Positions 26,964-34,493 of a stretch of DNA of 64,000 bases are shown in pieces (position 1 is the first letter of the stretch; every line of letters begins with the position of its first letter). Source of the DNA: Variovorax sp. S12S4 (GTDB taxonomy: Bacteria; Pseudomonadota; Gammaproteobacteria; Burkholderiales; Burkholderiaceae_C); the NCBI RefSeq assembly GCF_023195515.1, contig NZ_JALPKR020000002.1:124001-188000 (forward strand), read 5' to 3'. A model generated the notes under the pieces. It searched no databases. It saw only the letters and a program-made list of their open reading frames with translations, and was not told where the DNA came from. A program made the position numbers and the translations under genes.

Positions 26964-28664
26964 TTACGCGGCGGCCTCGTTCTCGTCTTCCTGCAGCAGC
27001 CGCCACATCACCTTGCCGCTGCCGCTCTTGGGCAGTGCGTCGACGAACTGCACCTTGCGCGGAATCTTGTAGACGGCCATGTTCTCGCGGCACCAGTCGA
27101 TGATTTCCTGCTCGGTGGTGTTCTTGTGCGTGGCGCGCAGCACCACCACGGCCTTGACCGATTCGCCGCGGTAGCTGTCCTTGGTCGAGATGACGCAGGC
27201 CTCCTGGATGGCGGGGTGGCGGAACATCAGCAGCTCGACTTCGGCGGGCCACACCTTGAAACCGCTCGCGTTGATCATGCGCTTGAGCCGGTCGGTGATG
27301 AAGAAATAACCGTCCTCGTCCATGCGGCCCATGTCGCCTGAGCGGAAGAAGCGCTTGCCCTCGAATTCGACAAAAGCGGCCTTCGTCGCGTCAGGCCGTT
27401 TCCAGTAGCCCTGGAACACCTCGGGGCCGTGGATGATGATCTCGCCCGATTCACCGACGGGCATTTCCTTCAACGTGTCGGGGTCGACCACGCGCGCGTC
27501 GGTGCTCATGAAGGGAATGCCCAGGCACTGCTGCTTGGGGTGGTCCGACGGATTGGTGTGCGACGGCGCCGCGGTCTCGGTGAGGCCGTAGCCCTCCTGG
27601 TACTTGAGGCCGTATTGCTCGAAGAGGCGCTGCGCCACGGCCTGCGGCATGGCGGCGCCACCTCCGCCGATGTGCGTGATGCTCGACAGGTCGTAGCTCG
27701 CGAAGTTGGGGCTGGCCATGAGGTCGATCACCATGGTGGGGATATTGGTCCAGCTCGTGACCTTCCAGCGCGAGATGAGCCGCCCGGCCACCTCGCGGTC
27801 CCAGCGCGGCATGATGACCAGCGTGCCCGCCGCGAGGATGGAGGTGTGCATCATGCTCACCACGCCGGTAATGTGGAACATCGGCACCACGGCCAGCACC
27901 ACCGCTTCCGACGTGGCCTGGCCCCAGAGCTGGCCGGCCACCGCGTTGTGCATGAGGCTCGAATGGTGGTGAACGCACCCCTTGGGAAGGCCGGTGGTCC
28001 CGCTGGTGTAGGGCAGCAGTGCCATGTCGTTGGCGCCCACCACATGCTCGGGCGCCGCGTGGCCCGCCGCCAGCGCATCGGTCCAGGCCATGGCCTTGCC
28101 TTGCGCCAGTTCGGGCAGCGGATGGCGGGTGGTGAGCCATTCTTTCCATGCCGGCGCGGGCGCATCGTCGCCGGTTGCATCGGCGTCGAAGGCATCGGTG
28201 AACTGGGTCACTATGAGGTGGTCGAGCTGCTGCTCGGGCGGCAGCGCGTTGCTGGCCTTGGCCAGCTCGCCGGCAAGATCGCCGGTGGTGATGGCCACCT
28301 TCGCATCGGGGTCGACGATGTAGTGCTTGAGCTCTTCGGCCCGGTTCATCGGGTTGACCGGCACCACCACCGCATTGGCGCGCAGGATCGCGAAATGGGC
28401 GATCACCAGCTGCGGGCAGTTCTGCATATTGAGCACCACCCGGTCGCCGCGCTTCACGCCCAGGGCATGCAGCGTGCCTGCCAGGCGTTCGACCTGCTCG
28501 GCGAATTCGCGGTAGTTCATCACCCGGCCGAAGAACACGAGCGCGGCCTTGTCGGGGTAGCGCGCCGCCGAGGTCGCGAGGTTGTGCCACAACGAGGTGG
28601 CGGGAACGGTGATCGAATGCGGAAGGCGCTTGGGCCAGAACTTGTGATGCGGGCGTTGTTGCAT
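26964..28664 (-). CDS. Long-chain acyl-CoA ligase family (AMP-binding) protein
   Basis: Adenylate-forming enzyme of 566 residues that activates a carboxylic acid to its CoA ester. Motifs: the phosphate loop LPYTSGTTGLPKGCVHHH, GGGGAAMP, YGLTETAAPSH, the hinge region GYFFITDRLKRMINASGFKV and the catalytic Lys in SGSGKVMW at the C terminus. Similarity is to medium/long-chain fatty acid ligases (FadD-like, AlkK-like). The Met at 28664 starts MQQRPHHKFW, usual for this subgroup. Divergent from osmC. Confidence 0.88.
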   Translation of the reverse strand: MQQRPHHKFWPKRLPHSITVPATSLWHNLATSAARYPDKAALVFFGRVMNYREFAEQVERLAGTLHALGVKRGDRVVLNMQNCPQLVIAHFAILRANAVVVPVNPMNRAEELKHYIVDPDAKVAITTGDLAGELAKASNALPPEQQLDHLIVTQFTDAFDADATGDDAPAPAWKEWLTTRHPLPELAQGKAMAWTDALAAGHAAPEHVVGANDMALLPYTSGTTGLPKGCVHHHSSLMHNAVAGQLWGQATSEAVVLAVVPMFHITGVVSMMHTSILAAGTLVIMPRWDREVAGRLISRWKVTSWTNIPTMVIDLMASPNFASYDLSSITHIGGGGAAMPQAVAQRLFEQYGLKYQEGYGLTETAAPSHTNPSDHPKQQCLGIPFMSTDARVVDPDTLKEMPVGESGEIIIHGPEVFQGYWKRPDATKAAFVEFEGKRFFRSGDMGRMDEDGYFFITDRLKRMINASGFKVWPAEVELLMFRHPAIQEACVISTKDSYRGESVKAVVVLRATHKNTTEQEIIDWCRENMAVYKIPRKVQFVDALPKSGSGKVMWRLLQEDENEAAA

Positions 28665-28753
28665 GGTCAAGGCGGGCGGACGAAGAGAGAAAGAAAAAGG
28701 CAGCCCGCAGCCTAAGCCGCCCCGGCCGCGGCTCCCATCGGGGAAGCCCCGGA

Positions 28754-28771
28754 GCGTCACCTTGGTGACGC
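28754..28771. promoter_or_regulatory. Perfect 8+8 dyad between acyl-CoA ligase and osmC
   Basis: GCGTCACC (28754-28761), TT, GGTGACGC (28764-28771). The dyad lies mid-way in the 222-base divergent region and is not followed by a T tract, so an operator for one or both genes is more likely than a terminator. No known regulator is assigned. Confidence 0.5.
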
Positions 28772-28886
28772 CCATTCTTCTCACTTTGGACATACCGCGC
28801 ACGCGCCGTGCGACTACAGACACGGCGGGCTTTTCAGGCGATACCTGTCGGTCCCTCCATCCACCCACCGCAAAGAAGGAACTCTC

Positions 28887-29327
28887 ATGGCAGCAGACAA
28901 GCACGCAAGCGTTCACTGGGAAGGCGCCGGCAAGACCGGCAAGGGCCAGATCAGCACCGAGACCGGCGCCCTCAAGGACTACCCCTACGGCTTCGCGAGC
29001 CGCTTCGAGGACGACAAGCGCGGCACCAACCCCGAGGAGATTGTCGGCGCGGCCCATGCGGCCTGCTTCACGATGGCTTTTGCCTTCGCGCTCGAGAAAG
29101 AAGGTTTCACCGCTACCAAGGTAGACACCAGGGCCGCGGTGCGGCTGGCGAAGGACGGCGAGGGCTTCAAGATCGACCGCATCGCGCTCGAGCTCGACGC
29201 CACCGTGCCGAACCTGGAAGAAGCCAAGTTCCAGCAGATCGCAGCCGCCGCCAAGGCCGGCTGCCCGCTGTCGAAGGCGCTGGCCAGCGTGCCGGAGATC
29301 ACGCTGACGGCGACCCTGGCGGGCTAG
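28887..29327 (+). CDS. osmC: OsmC-type peroxiredoxin
   Basis: Thiol peroxidase of 146 residues that reduces organic hydroperoxides. The two redox cysteines are C60 (HAACFTMAFAFAL) and C126 (KAGCPLSKAL), and the start ASVHWEGAGKTGKGQIS matches OsmC rather than Ohr. AAGGAAC precedes the ATG at a good distance. The gene is divergent from an acyl-CoA ligase and is followed after 44 bases by a Bug receptor gene that has a hairpin over its ribosome-binding site. Confidence 0.92.
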   Translation: MAADKHASVHWEGAGKTGKGQISTETGALKDYPYGFASRFEDDKRGTNPEEIVGAAHAACFTMAFAFALEKEGFTATKVDTRAAVRLAKDGEGFKIDRIALELDATVPNLEEAKFQQIAAAAKAGCPLSKALASVPEITLTATLAG

Positions 29328-29340
29328 CGCTGCTGCTTAT

Positions 29341-29370
29341 GATCGTCTCCACTAAAAAGAGGAGACGATC
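29341..29370 (+). promoter_or_regulatory. Hairpin enclosing the ribosome-binding site of the Bug receptor gene
   Basis: GATCGTCTCC (29341-29350), ten-base loop ACTAAAAAGA, GGAGACGATC (29361-29370): a perfect ten-pair stem. The right arm begins with the GGAG that serves the ATG at 29372, so folding would hide the site. The hairpin starts 13 bases after the osmC stop. It could instead be an mRNA end structure, but no T tract follows. Confidence 0.6.
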
Positions 29371-29371
29371 C

Positions 29372-30349
29372 ATGGCTCACCCCGTCCGCGCCGCCATCCT
29401 GGCGGCTTTTTCCATCGCGTCGTTCGGCGCGGCCGCCCCCGCCCTGGCCGCCTATCCAGACAAGCCGATCAAGGTGGTCATCGGCTTTCCGGCCGGCGGC
29501 CCTCTGGACCAGCATGCGCGCCTCTTGACCGACAAGCTGCAGGCCGTGCTCGGCCAGCCGCTGATCGTCGACTACAAGCCTGGCGCGGGCGGCTCGGTGG
29601 GCGCCGACGCTGTCGCCAAGAGCCCGGCCGACGGCTACACGCTGATGCTGGCCAACACCGGCGTGGCGGTGATCAACGGCGCGCTCTACAGCAAGCTGCC
29701 CTACAACACGCAGCGAGACTTCGTGCCCATTGCGCGCACCGCAATGCAGCCGCTGGCCCTGCTGGTCACGCCCAAGCTGCCGGTGCAGAACCTCAAGCAG
29801 TTCGTCGACTATGCCAAAACGCGGCCCGGCCAGGTCAACTACGGTTCGGCCGGCAATGGCGGCATCAGCCACCTGGTGCCGGAGATGTTCAAGACGGCGA
29901 CAGGCATCTTCATGGTGCACATTCCGTACCGCGGCAGCGCCCCGGCGTTTACCGACCTGATGGGCGGGCAGGTGCAGTTCATGGCCGAGTCGATTCCGCA
30001 GGCCGCCAACTATCACAAGCAGGGCAAGGTCCGCGCCTTGGCTGTGACCAGCCGCGAGCGTAACCCTGCCCTGCCCGATGTACCGACGGTCATCGAATCG
30101 GGCATCAAGGGCTTCGAGGTGGTGGGCTTCTACGGCTTCTTCGCCCCAAAGGACACGCCCAAGGACGTGGTCGCCAGGCTCAGCGATGCGTTCAAGCAGG
30201 TGCTGACCAGCCCCGAGGTGCGCGACCGCATGGTGAGCCAGGGGGCAGACCCGGCCTATCTGGGCAGCGAGGACTTCGCGCGCTTTCTTGCCACGGAGAC
30301 GCCGCGCTGGGACAAGGCGGTGAAGGCTTCGGGCGCTCGGATGGATTGA
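29372..30349 (+). CDS. Bug-family (tripartite tricarboxylate) substrate-binding protein
   Basis: Periplasmic receptor of 325 residues. A Sec signal peptide (HPVRAAILAAFSIASFG... ALA) precedes the Bug fold, with the ligand-loop signatures FPAGGPLDQHARL and KPGAGGSVGADAVAKSPADG, and VHIPYRGSAPAFTDLMGG. Such proteins bind carboxylates and usually have no dedicated permease beside them, as here. An in-frame ATG at 29339 would add MIVSTKKRRRS to the signal peptide but lacks a ribosome-binding site. Ligand unknown. Confidence 0.88.
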   Translation: MAHPVRAAILAAFSIASFGAAAPALAAYPDKPIKVVIGFPAGGPLDQHARLLTDKLQAVLGQPLIVDYKPGAGGSVGADAVAKSPADGYTLMLANTGVAVINGALYSKLPYNTQRDFVPIARTAMQPLALLVTPKLPVQNLKQFVDYAKTRPGQVNYGSAGNGGISHLVPEMFKTATGIFMVHIPYRGSAPAFTDLMGGQVQFMAESIPQAANYHKQGKVRALAVTSRERNPALPDVPTVIESGIKGFEVVGFYGFFAPKDTPKDVVARLSDAFKQVLTSPEVRDRMVSQGADPAYLGSEDFARFLATETPRWDKAVKASGARMD

Positions 30350-30387
30350 TTGGCTGGCGGTTTTTGGTGCTGTCGTTCGGGGCGTGT

Positions 30388-30478
30388 GCAAAGGCCACCG
30401 GGTACTCCCCTCCGCGAATGTCCCCGGGCTTCGCCCTCCTCCTTTATTTCGCTGCGGGGAGTACCCGATGCCCTGTGC
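30388..30478. repeat. REPIN-like element, copy 1
   Basis: A 91-base element bounded by 23-base inverted ends (20 of 23 pairs match; inner 11 bases GGGTACTCCCC/GGGGAGTACCC are perfect at 30400-30410 and 30456-30466). The core reads TCCGCGAATGTCCCC ... CTCCTCCTTTATTTCGCTGCG. The same core occurs inverted in copy 2, 50 bases further on. Neither codes for protein. Confidence 0.7.
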
Positions 30479-30527
30479 ACTGGGGCACGCTCTGGGTGTA
30501 CCGCTGATCAACGACTGCTCTGAATCA

Positions 30528-30623
30528 CGCTCCCGCTGGCGGGGTGCCTTGCGCAGCGAAATAAAGGAGGAGGCCGCAGGCCGGGGGACATTCGCGGAGA
30601 AAGGTACCCCGTCGGCGGGAGCG
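30528..30623. repeat. REPIN-like element, copy 2 (inverted)
   Basis: A 96-base element whose ends CGCTCCCGCTGGCGGGGTGCCTT... and ...AAGGTACCCCGTCGGCGGGAGCG pair at 20 of 23 positions. The core CGCAGCGAAATAAAGGAGGAG ... GGGGACATTCGCGGA is the reverse complement of copy 1, but the flanking ends differ, so the two have separate terminal sequences around a shared core. Confidence 0.7.
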
Positions 30624-30730
30624 CCGCCCTGAACAGCGGCGCCCCAAACAAGCGCCCCGAAACGAGTACCTTGAACCAAGCGCCACGCACCACCGGCATG
30701 CAGCGCAAACCCATTTCGGTGCACATATCT

Positions 30731-30765
30731 TGCATACCAGTTGGCACAAAAGCTGCTGATATGCA
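30731..30765 (+). promoter_or_regulatory. Candidate GntR operator
   Basis: TGCATA (30731-30736) and TATGCA (30760-30765) form an inverted repeat just before the GntR start codon at 30771; the extended units TGCATACCA and TGCAGACCA are also near-direct repeats. Position suits autoregulation, but the half-sites are far apart. Confidence 0.3.
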
Positions 30766-30770
30766 GACCA

Positions 30771-31541
30771 ATGTCTACATCCGCATCCGAAATCAGTGCA
30801 CGCATCGTCGAAGCGGTGATGGCGCAGAAGCTCGCCCCCGGTTCGCGCCTGGGCGAGCAGCAGCTGGCCATGCTCTTCGATTGCAGCCGCACCATCGTGC
30901 GCGAAGCCCTCACCCGGCTGGCGGCGCGCGGCATCGTGACGGTGAGCGCGCGGCGTGGCTGGTTCGTCATTGAACCTTCGCAGGAAGAAGCGCGCGAAGC
31001 CTTCGAGGCGCGCCGCGTCATCGAGCTTGGCCTGATTCGCAGTACGGGCAGCACCGGCAAGATCGACAAGACCGCGCTGCGCCAGTTGAAGGCGCACCTT
31101 CAGCGTGAAAAGGCGGCGCTGAAGGAAAGCGACGTCGGGAACCGAAGCTTTCTCTTGGGCGACTTTCATGTGTGCTTGGCCGAATGCCTGGGCAACACGC
31201 TGCTGGCAGACACGCTGCGCGACTTCACCGCGCGCACCACGTTGATCGCCATGCTCTATCAGAGCACGCACGACGCAGTGCAGTCTTGCGAAGACCACGT
31301 GCAGATCGTTGCCGCACTCGAACGAGGCGACCACGCCGGCGCCGAAGCCCTGATGGCTGCGCACATCGGCACCGTGCAGTCCGCATTGCGCGTGCAGGCG
31401 CCTACGGATCCGCTCGCGCAACTTCGCGACGCGCTGGCGCCACTGCAACAGAACACCGCGGCCAGGCCCAAGCGGCGCAAGGCGGCCGCGTCTTCTCCCA
31501 ACGACACCGATTCTTCGACTTACCTAGGAGCCCTGCTATGA
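30771..31541 (+). CDS. GntR-family regulator (FCD domain)
   Basis: Transcriptional regulator of 256 residues. The winged helix lies at about 8-75 (ISARIVEAVMAQKLAPGSRLGEQQLAML... TIVREALTRLAARGIV), then the all-helical FCD ligand domain with FHVCLAECLGN and HVQIVAALERGDHAGAEALM, whose His residues usually bind metal. A basic tail ends the protein. The stop overlaps the ATG of the ABC receptor gene (ATGA), so regulator and transporter are one transcript. It probably senses the imported amino acid or a product. Start at 30771 is preferred over 30741 by domain boundaries. Confidence 0.87.
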   Translation: MSTSASEISARIVEAVMAQKLAPGSRLGEQQLAMLFDCSRTIVREALTRLAARGIVTVSARRGWFVIEPSQEEAREAFEARRVIELGLIRSTGSTGKIDKTALRQLKAHLQREKAALKESDVGNRSFLLGDFHVCLAECLGNTLLADTLRDFTARTTLIAMLYQSTHDAVQSCEDHVQIVAALERGDHAGAEALMAAHIGTVQSALRVQAPTDPLAQLRDALAPLQQNTAARPKRRKAAASSPNDTDSSTYLGALL

Positions 31542-32338
31542 CTTTCTCTTCGTCCAAACGCCACCTCACGCTCGCGCTTGCTTCCGTTGCCATGCTGGCC
31601 GCAGCCGGCACCGCCCAAGCCCAGAACGCGCTCGACAACGTGCTGAAGGCCAAGACCATCAAGATCGCCGTGCCGACCGACTACCCGCCGTACGGCTCGG
31701 TCGACAAGAACATGAAGCCGCAGGGCCTCGACGTTGAAATGGCCGAACTCATCGCCGCCAAGCTGGGCGTGAAGGTCGAGCTGGTGCCCGTGACCAGCGC
31801 CAACCGCATTCCCTACCTGCAGACCCGCAAGGCCGACCTGGTGATCTCCACGCTGGGCAAGAATGCCGAGCGCGAGAAGGTTATCGAGTTCTCTTCCGCC
31901 TACGCCCCCTTCTTCCAGGCCGTGTATGCGGCCAAGAGCATGAAGCTCACCAGCTTTGCCGACATGGCCGGCAAGACCGTGGCCGTGACGCGCGGTGCGA
32001 TGGAAGACCAGGAACTGAACAAGGTGGCGCCGCCCAACGTCGACTACCGCCGCTTCGAAGACAACAACGCGACCATCGCCGCCTTCGTGGCCGGCCAGAC
32101 GCAAACCCTTGCAACCAGCGCCGCGGTGGCGGGCGACATGCTCGCCAAGAACCCGAAGGTGAGCGCCGAATTCAAGCTGCTGCTGAAAGACAGCCCCTGC
32201 TTCATCGGCATTGCCAAGGGCGAAACCGCATTGAAGGCCAAGGTCAACGAGATCATTGCCGCGGCCAAGAAGGACGGCACGCTGGACACCATGTCGAAGA
32301 AGTGGCTGGGCAAGGCCGCCGGCGACCTGCCGGTCTGA
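31538..32338 (+). CDS. Polar amino-acid ABC transporter receptor
   Basis: Periplasmic solute-binding protein of 266 residues (family 3). Signal peptide MTFSSSKRHLTLALASVAML ending AQAQ, then TIKIAVPTDYPPYGSVDKNM, the ligand-pocket stretch ADLVISTLGKNAEREKVIEFS, and FADMAGKTVAVTRGAMED. It overlaps the GntR stop by four bases and has AGGAG upstream. The next three genes supply two permeases and an ATPase. The ligand is likely a polar or cyclic amino acid; identity not determinable. Confidence 0.9.
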   Translation: MTFSSSKRHLTLALASVAMLAAAGTAQAQNALDNVLKAKTIKIAVPTDYPPYGSVDKNMKPQGLDVEMAELIAAKLGVKVELVPVTSANRIPYLQTRKADLVISTLGKNAEREKVIEFSSAYAPFFQAVYAAKSMKLTSFADMAGKTVAVTRGAMEDQELNKVAPPNVDYRRFEDNNATIAAFVAGQTQTLATSAAVAGDMLAKNPKVSAEFKLLLKDSPCFIGIAKGETALKAKVNEIIAAAKKDGTLDTMSKKWLGKAAGDLPV

Positions 32339-32382
32339 CCGACCACCGCTGAACCCCGACAAGCAAAGAAGAAGGCGCGGCC

Positions 32383-33039
32383 ATGGAATTCGACTTCGGT
32401 GCAGTTCTTGTCGACTGGCGGCTGCTTGCCAAAGGGGTGGCCTGGACGGTGGGCCTCACGGCCATTGCCACCCTCATCGGCATGGCCGTGGGCGTGGCCT
32501 GCGCCTGGGCGCGCGCCAGCGGGCCCGCGTGGCTTCGCTGGCTGGTCGGCAGCTATGTGGAGCTGATCCGCAACACGCCCTTCATCGTGCAGCTGTTCTT
32601 CATCTTCTTCGGGCTGCCCGCGGCAGGCGTCAAGCTCACGCCGGAGACGGCGTCGATCATTGCGATGGTGCTGAATCTCGGCGCCTACGCCACCGAAATC
32701 ATTCGCGCCGGCATCGAGGCGACGCCCAAGGGACAGATCGAAGCGGCCGTGAGCCTGGCGCTCAACAAGGTGCAGGTGTTCACCCGCGTCATCTTGCCGC
32801 CGGCACTCAAGAAGGTATGGCCCGCCATGGTGAGCCAGATCATCATCGTGATGCTGGGCTCCGCGGTGTGCGGACAGATTTCCACCGAAGAGCTGAGCTA
32901 CGCCGCCAACCTCATCCAGAGCCGCAACTTCCGCGCGTTCGAGGCGTTCATTGTCGCCACGCTGGTGTACCTGGCGCTCGCCGTTGGGCTGCGCAGGCTG
33001 CTCAATTGGGCCGGGCCCAGATTCTTCTTCGGCCGCTGA
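32383..33039 (+). CDS. Amino-acid ABC transporter permease 1
   Basis: Inner-membrane permease of 218 residues with the HisM/GlnP-type domain. The EAA loop that docks the ATPase is EAAVSLALNKVQVFTRVILPPALK, and YVELIRNTPFIVQLFFIFFGLP is the conserved second-helix region. Expected five membrane spans. It works as a heterodimer with the permease that follows 17 bases downstream. Confidence 0.9.
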   Translation: MEFDFGAVLVDWRLLAKGVAWTVGLTAIATLIGMAVGVACAWARASGPAWLRWLVGSYVELIRNTPFIVQLFFIFFGLPAAGVKLTPETASIIAMVLNLGAYATEIIRAGIEATPKGQIEAAVSLALNKVQVFTRVILPPALKKVWPAMVSQIIIVMLGSAVCGQISTEELSYAANLIQSRNFRAFEAFIVATLVYLALAVGLRRLLNWAGPRFFFGR

Positions 33040-33056
33040 AAGAAGAGGGAAAACAC

Positions 33057-33710
33057 ATGGTCGATTTTTCTCTCTGGGACATCCTGCGCAACCTGCTCAT
33101 GGCACTGCGCTGGACCGTGGTGTTGTCGCTCATCGCCTTCATCGGCGGCGGGCTGATGGGCGGCCTGTTGCTGTTCCTGCGCTTGCGCGGGGGCAGCGTC
33201 ATGAACCGGGCCGTCGGCTTGTACGTGCAGCTTTTCCAGGGCACGCCGCTGCTGATGCAGCTGTTTCTCGCCTACTTCGGCATTGCGTTGTTCGGCGTCG
33301 ATGTGTCGGCATGGACCGCGGCCAGCGTGGCGCTCACGCTCTACACCAGCGCCTTTCTTACTGAAATATGGCGTGGCTGCGTGGCCTCCATTCCCAAGGG
33401 CCAATGGGAGGCTTCAGGCAGCCTGGCGCTGAGCTTTGCCGAGCAGATGCGCCACGTGATCCTGCCGCAGGCGGTGAAGATCGCCATTGCGCCGACAGTC
33501 GGCTTTCTGGTGCAGGTCATCAAGGGCACGGCGCTCGCCTCGGTGATCGGCTTTGTCGAACTCACCAAGGCCGGCAGCATGATTTCGAACGCCACCTTCC
33601 AACCCTTCGTGGTGTTCAGTTGCGTGGCGCTGCTTTATTTCGTGCTGTGCTTCCCGGTAAGCCTGTACGCCAAGAACCTCGAGAGGAAATCCCATGGCCG
33701 CCGTGCTTGA
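33057..33710 (+). CDS. Amino-acid ABC transporter permease 2
   Basis: Second inner-membrane permease of the importer, 217 residues. Signatures: YVQLFQGTPLLMQLFLAYFG and the EAA loop EASGSLALSFAEQMRHVILPQ. The gene has AGAAGAGGG ahead of its ATG and overlaps the ATPase gene by 17 bases, showing tight coupling. Confidence 0.9.
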   Translation: MVDFSLWDILRNLLMALRWTVVLSLIAFIGGGLMGGLLLFLRLRGGSVMNRAVGLYVQLFQGTPLLMQLFLAYFGIALFGVDVSAWTAASVALTLYTSAFLTEIWRGCVASIPKGQWEASGSLALSFAEQMRHVILPQAVKIAIAPTVGFLVQVIKGTALASVIGFVELTKAGSMISNATFQPFVVFSCVALLYFVLCFPVSLYAKNLERKSHGRRA

Positions 33711-34461
33711 CCCCCAGACTTCCGCCGCGCCGATCGTGCGCGTGACCGCGCTGCGCAAATCGTACGGTGCCAACGAGGTGCTCAAGGGCATCGACCTTGA
33801 AGTGAAGCGCGGCGAGGTGATCGCCATCATCGGCAAGAGCGGCTCAGGCAAGAGCACCCTGCTGCGCTGCATCAACGGCCTCGAGGTGTTCCAGGAAGGC
33901 TCGCTCACCGTCGATGGCAAGCCGCTGCTGCACGAGAGCGCCATGGCCATGCGCGAGCTGCGCCAGCGCGTGGGCATGATCTTCCAGAGCTTCAACCTTT
34001 TTCCGCACCTCACCGTCGGCAAGAACGTGATGCTCGCGCCCACGCTGGTGAAGAAGCGCAGCAGCCTGGAAGCTGCCTCGCAAGCGCGCAAGCTGCTCGA
34101 TCGCGTGGGCCTGGCCGAAAAATTCGACGCCATGCCCGACCAGCTTTCCGGCGGCCAGCAGCAGCGCGTGGCCATTGCACGCGCGCTGGCGATGGAGCCG
34201 GCGGTGTTGCTGTGCGACGAGATCACCTCCGCGCTCGACCCCGAACTGGTCGGCGACGTGCTGCGCGTAGTGGAGTCGCTGGCCGACGAGGGCATGACGC
34301 TCCTGATGGTCACGCACGAGATGAGCTTTGCACGCAAGGTGAGCGACCGCTTGATCTTCATGCACCAGGGCCGCGTGCATGAGATGGGGCCGCCGGCGGA
34401 ACTGTTCGGCAATCCGCAGACGGCCGAGCTGAAGCAGTTTCTCTCGTCGTTGCACGACTAA
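33694..34461 (+). CDS. Amino-acid ABC transporter ATP-binding protein
   Basis: Cytoplasmic ATPase of the importer, 255 residues. Walker A IIGKSGSGKSTLL, signature LSGGQQQR, Walker B VLLCDEITSALDPE and the switch His in VTHEMSF are all intact, so the transporter should be functional. Last gene of the GntR-receptor-permease-permease-ATPase operon. A 9-base tandem repeat spans its stop codon. Confidence 0.93.
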   Translation: MAAVLDPQTSAAPIVRVTALRKSYGANEVLKGIDLEVKRGEVIAIIGKSGSGKSTLLRCINGLEVFQEGSLTVDGKPLLHESAMAMRELRQRVGMIFQSFNLFPHLTVGKNVMLAPTLVKKRSSLEAASQARKLLDRVGLAEKFDAMPDQLSGGQQQRVAIARALAMEPAVLLCDEITSALDPELVGDVLRVVESLADEGMTLLMVTHEMSFARKVSDRLIFMHQGRVHEMGPPAELFGNPQTAELKQFLSSLHD

Positions 34462-34481
34462 GGCGACTAAGGCGACTGAGG
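34455..34481 (+). repeat. Nine-base tandem repeat across a stop codon
   Basis: CGACTAAGG, CGACTAAGG, CGACTGAGG: three consecutive units, the first of which contains the TAA stop of the ABC ATPase gene. Each unit has a stop triplet (TAA, TAA, TGA) in the same frame, so slippage would not change the protein. Confidence 0.6.
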
Positions 34482-34493
34482 CGGAAGCTGTCG

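Larger units (their letters stand above)
30350..30770. other. Intergenic region carrying the repeat pair and the GntR promoter
   Basis: A 421-base stretch without a gene. It contains the two inverted repeat elements (30388-30623) and then the upstream region of the GntR gene. Beyond the repeats, AT-richer sequence from about 30715 (CACATATCTTGCATACC) is the likely promoter. Confidence 0.6.

Noticed and set aside
30358..30640. Insertion sequence between the Bug and GntR genes
   Set aside because: The inverted repeats suggested IS ends, but the space between has no transposase and the repeats are two separate short hairpin elements.
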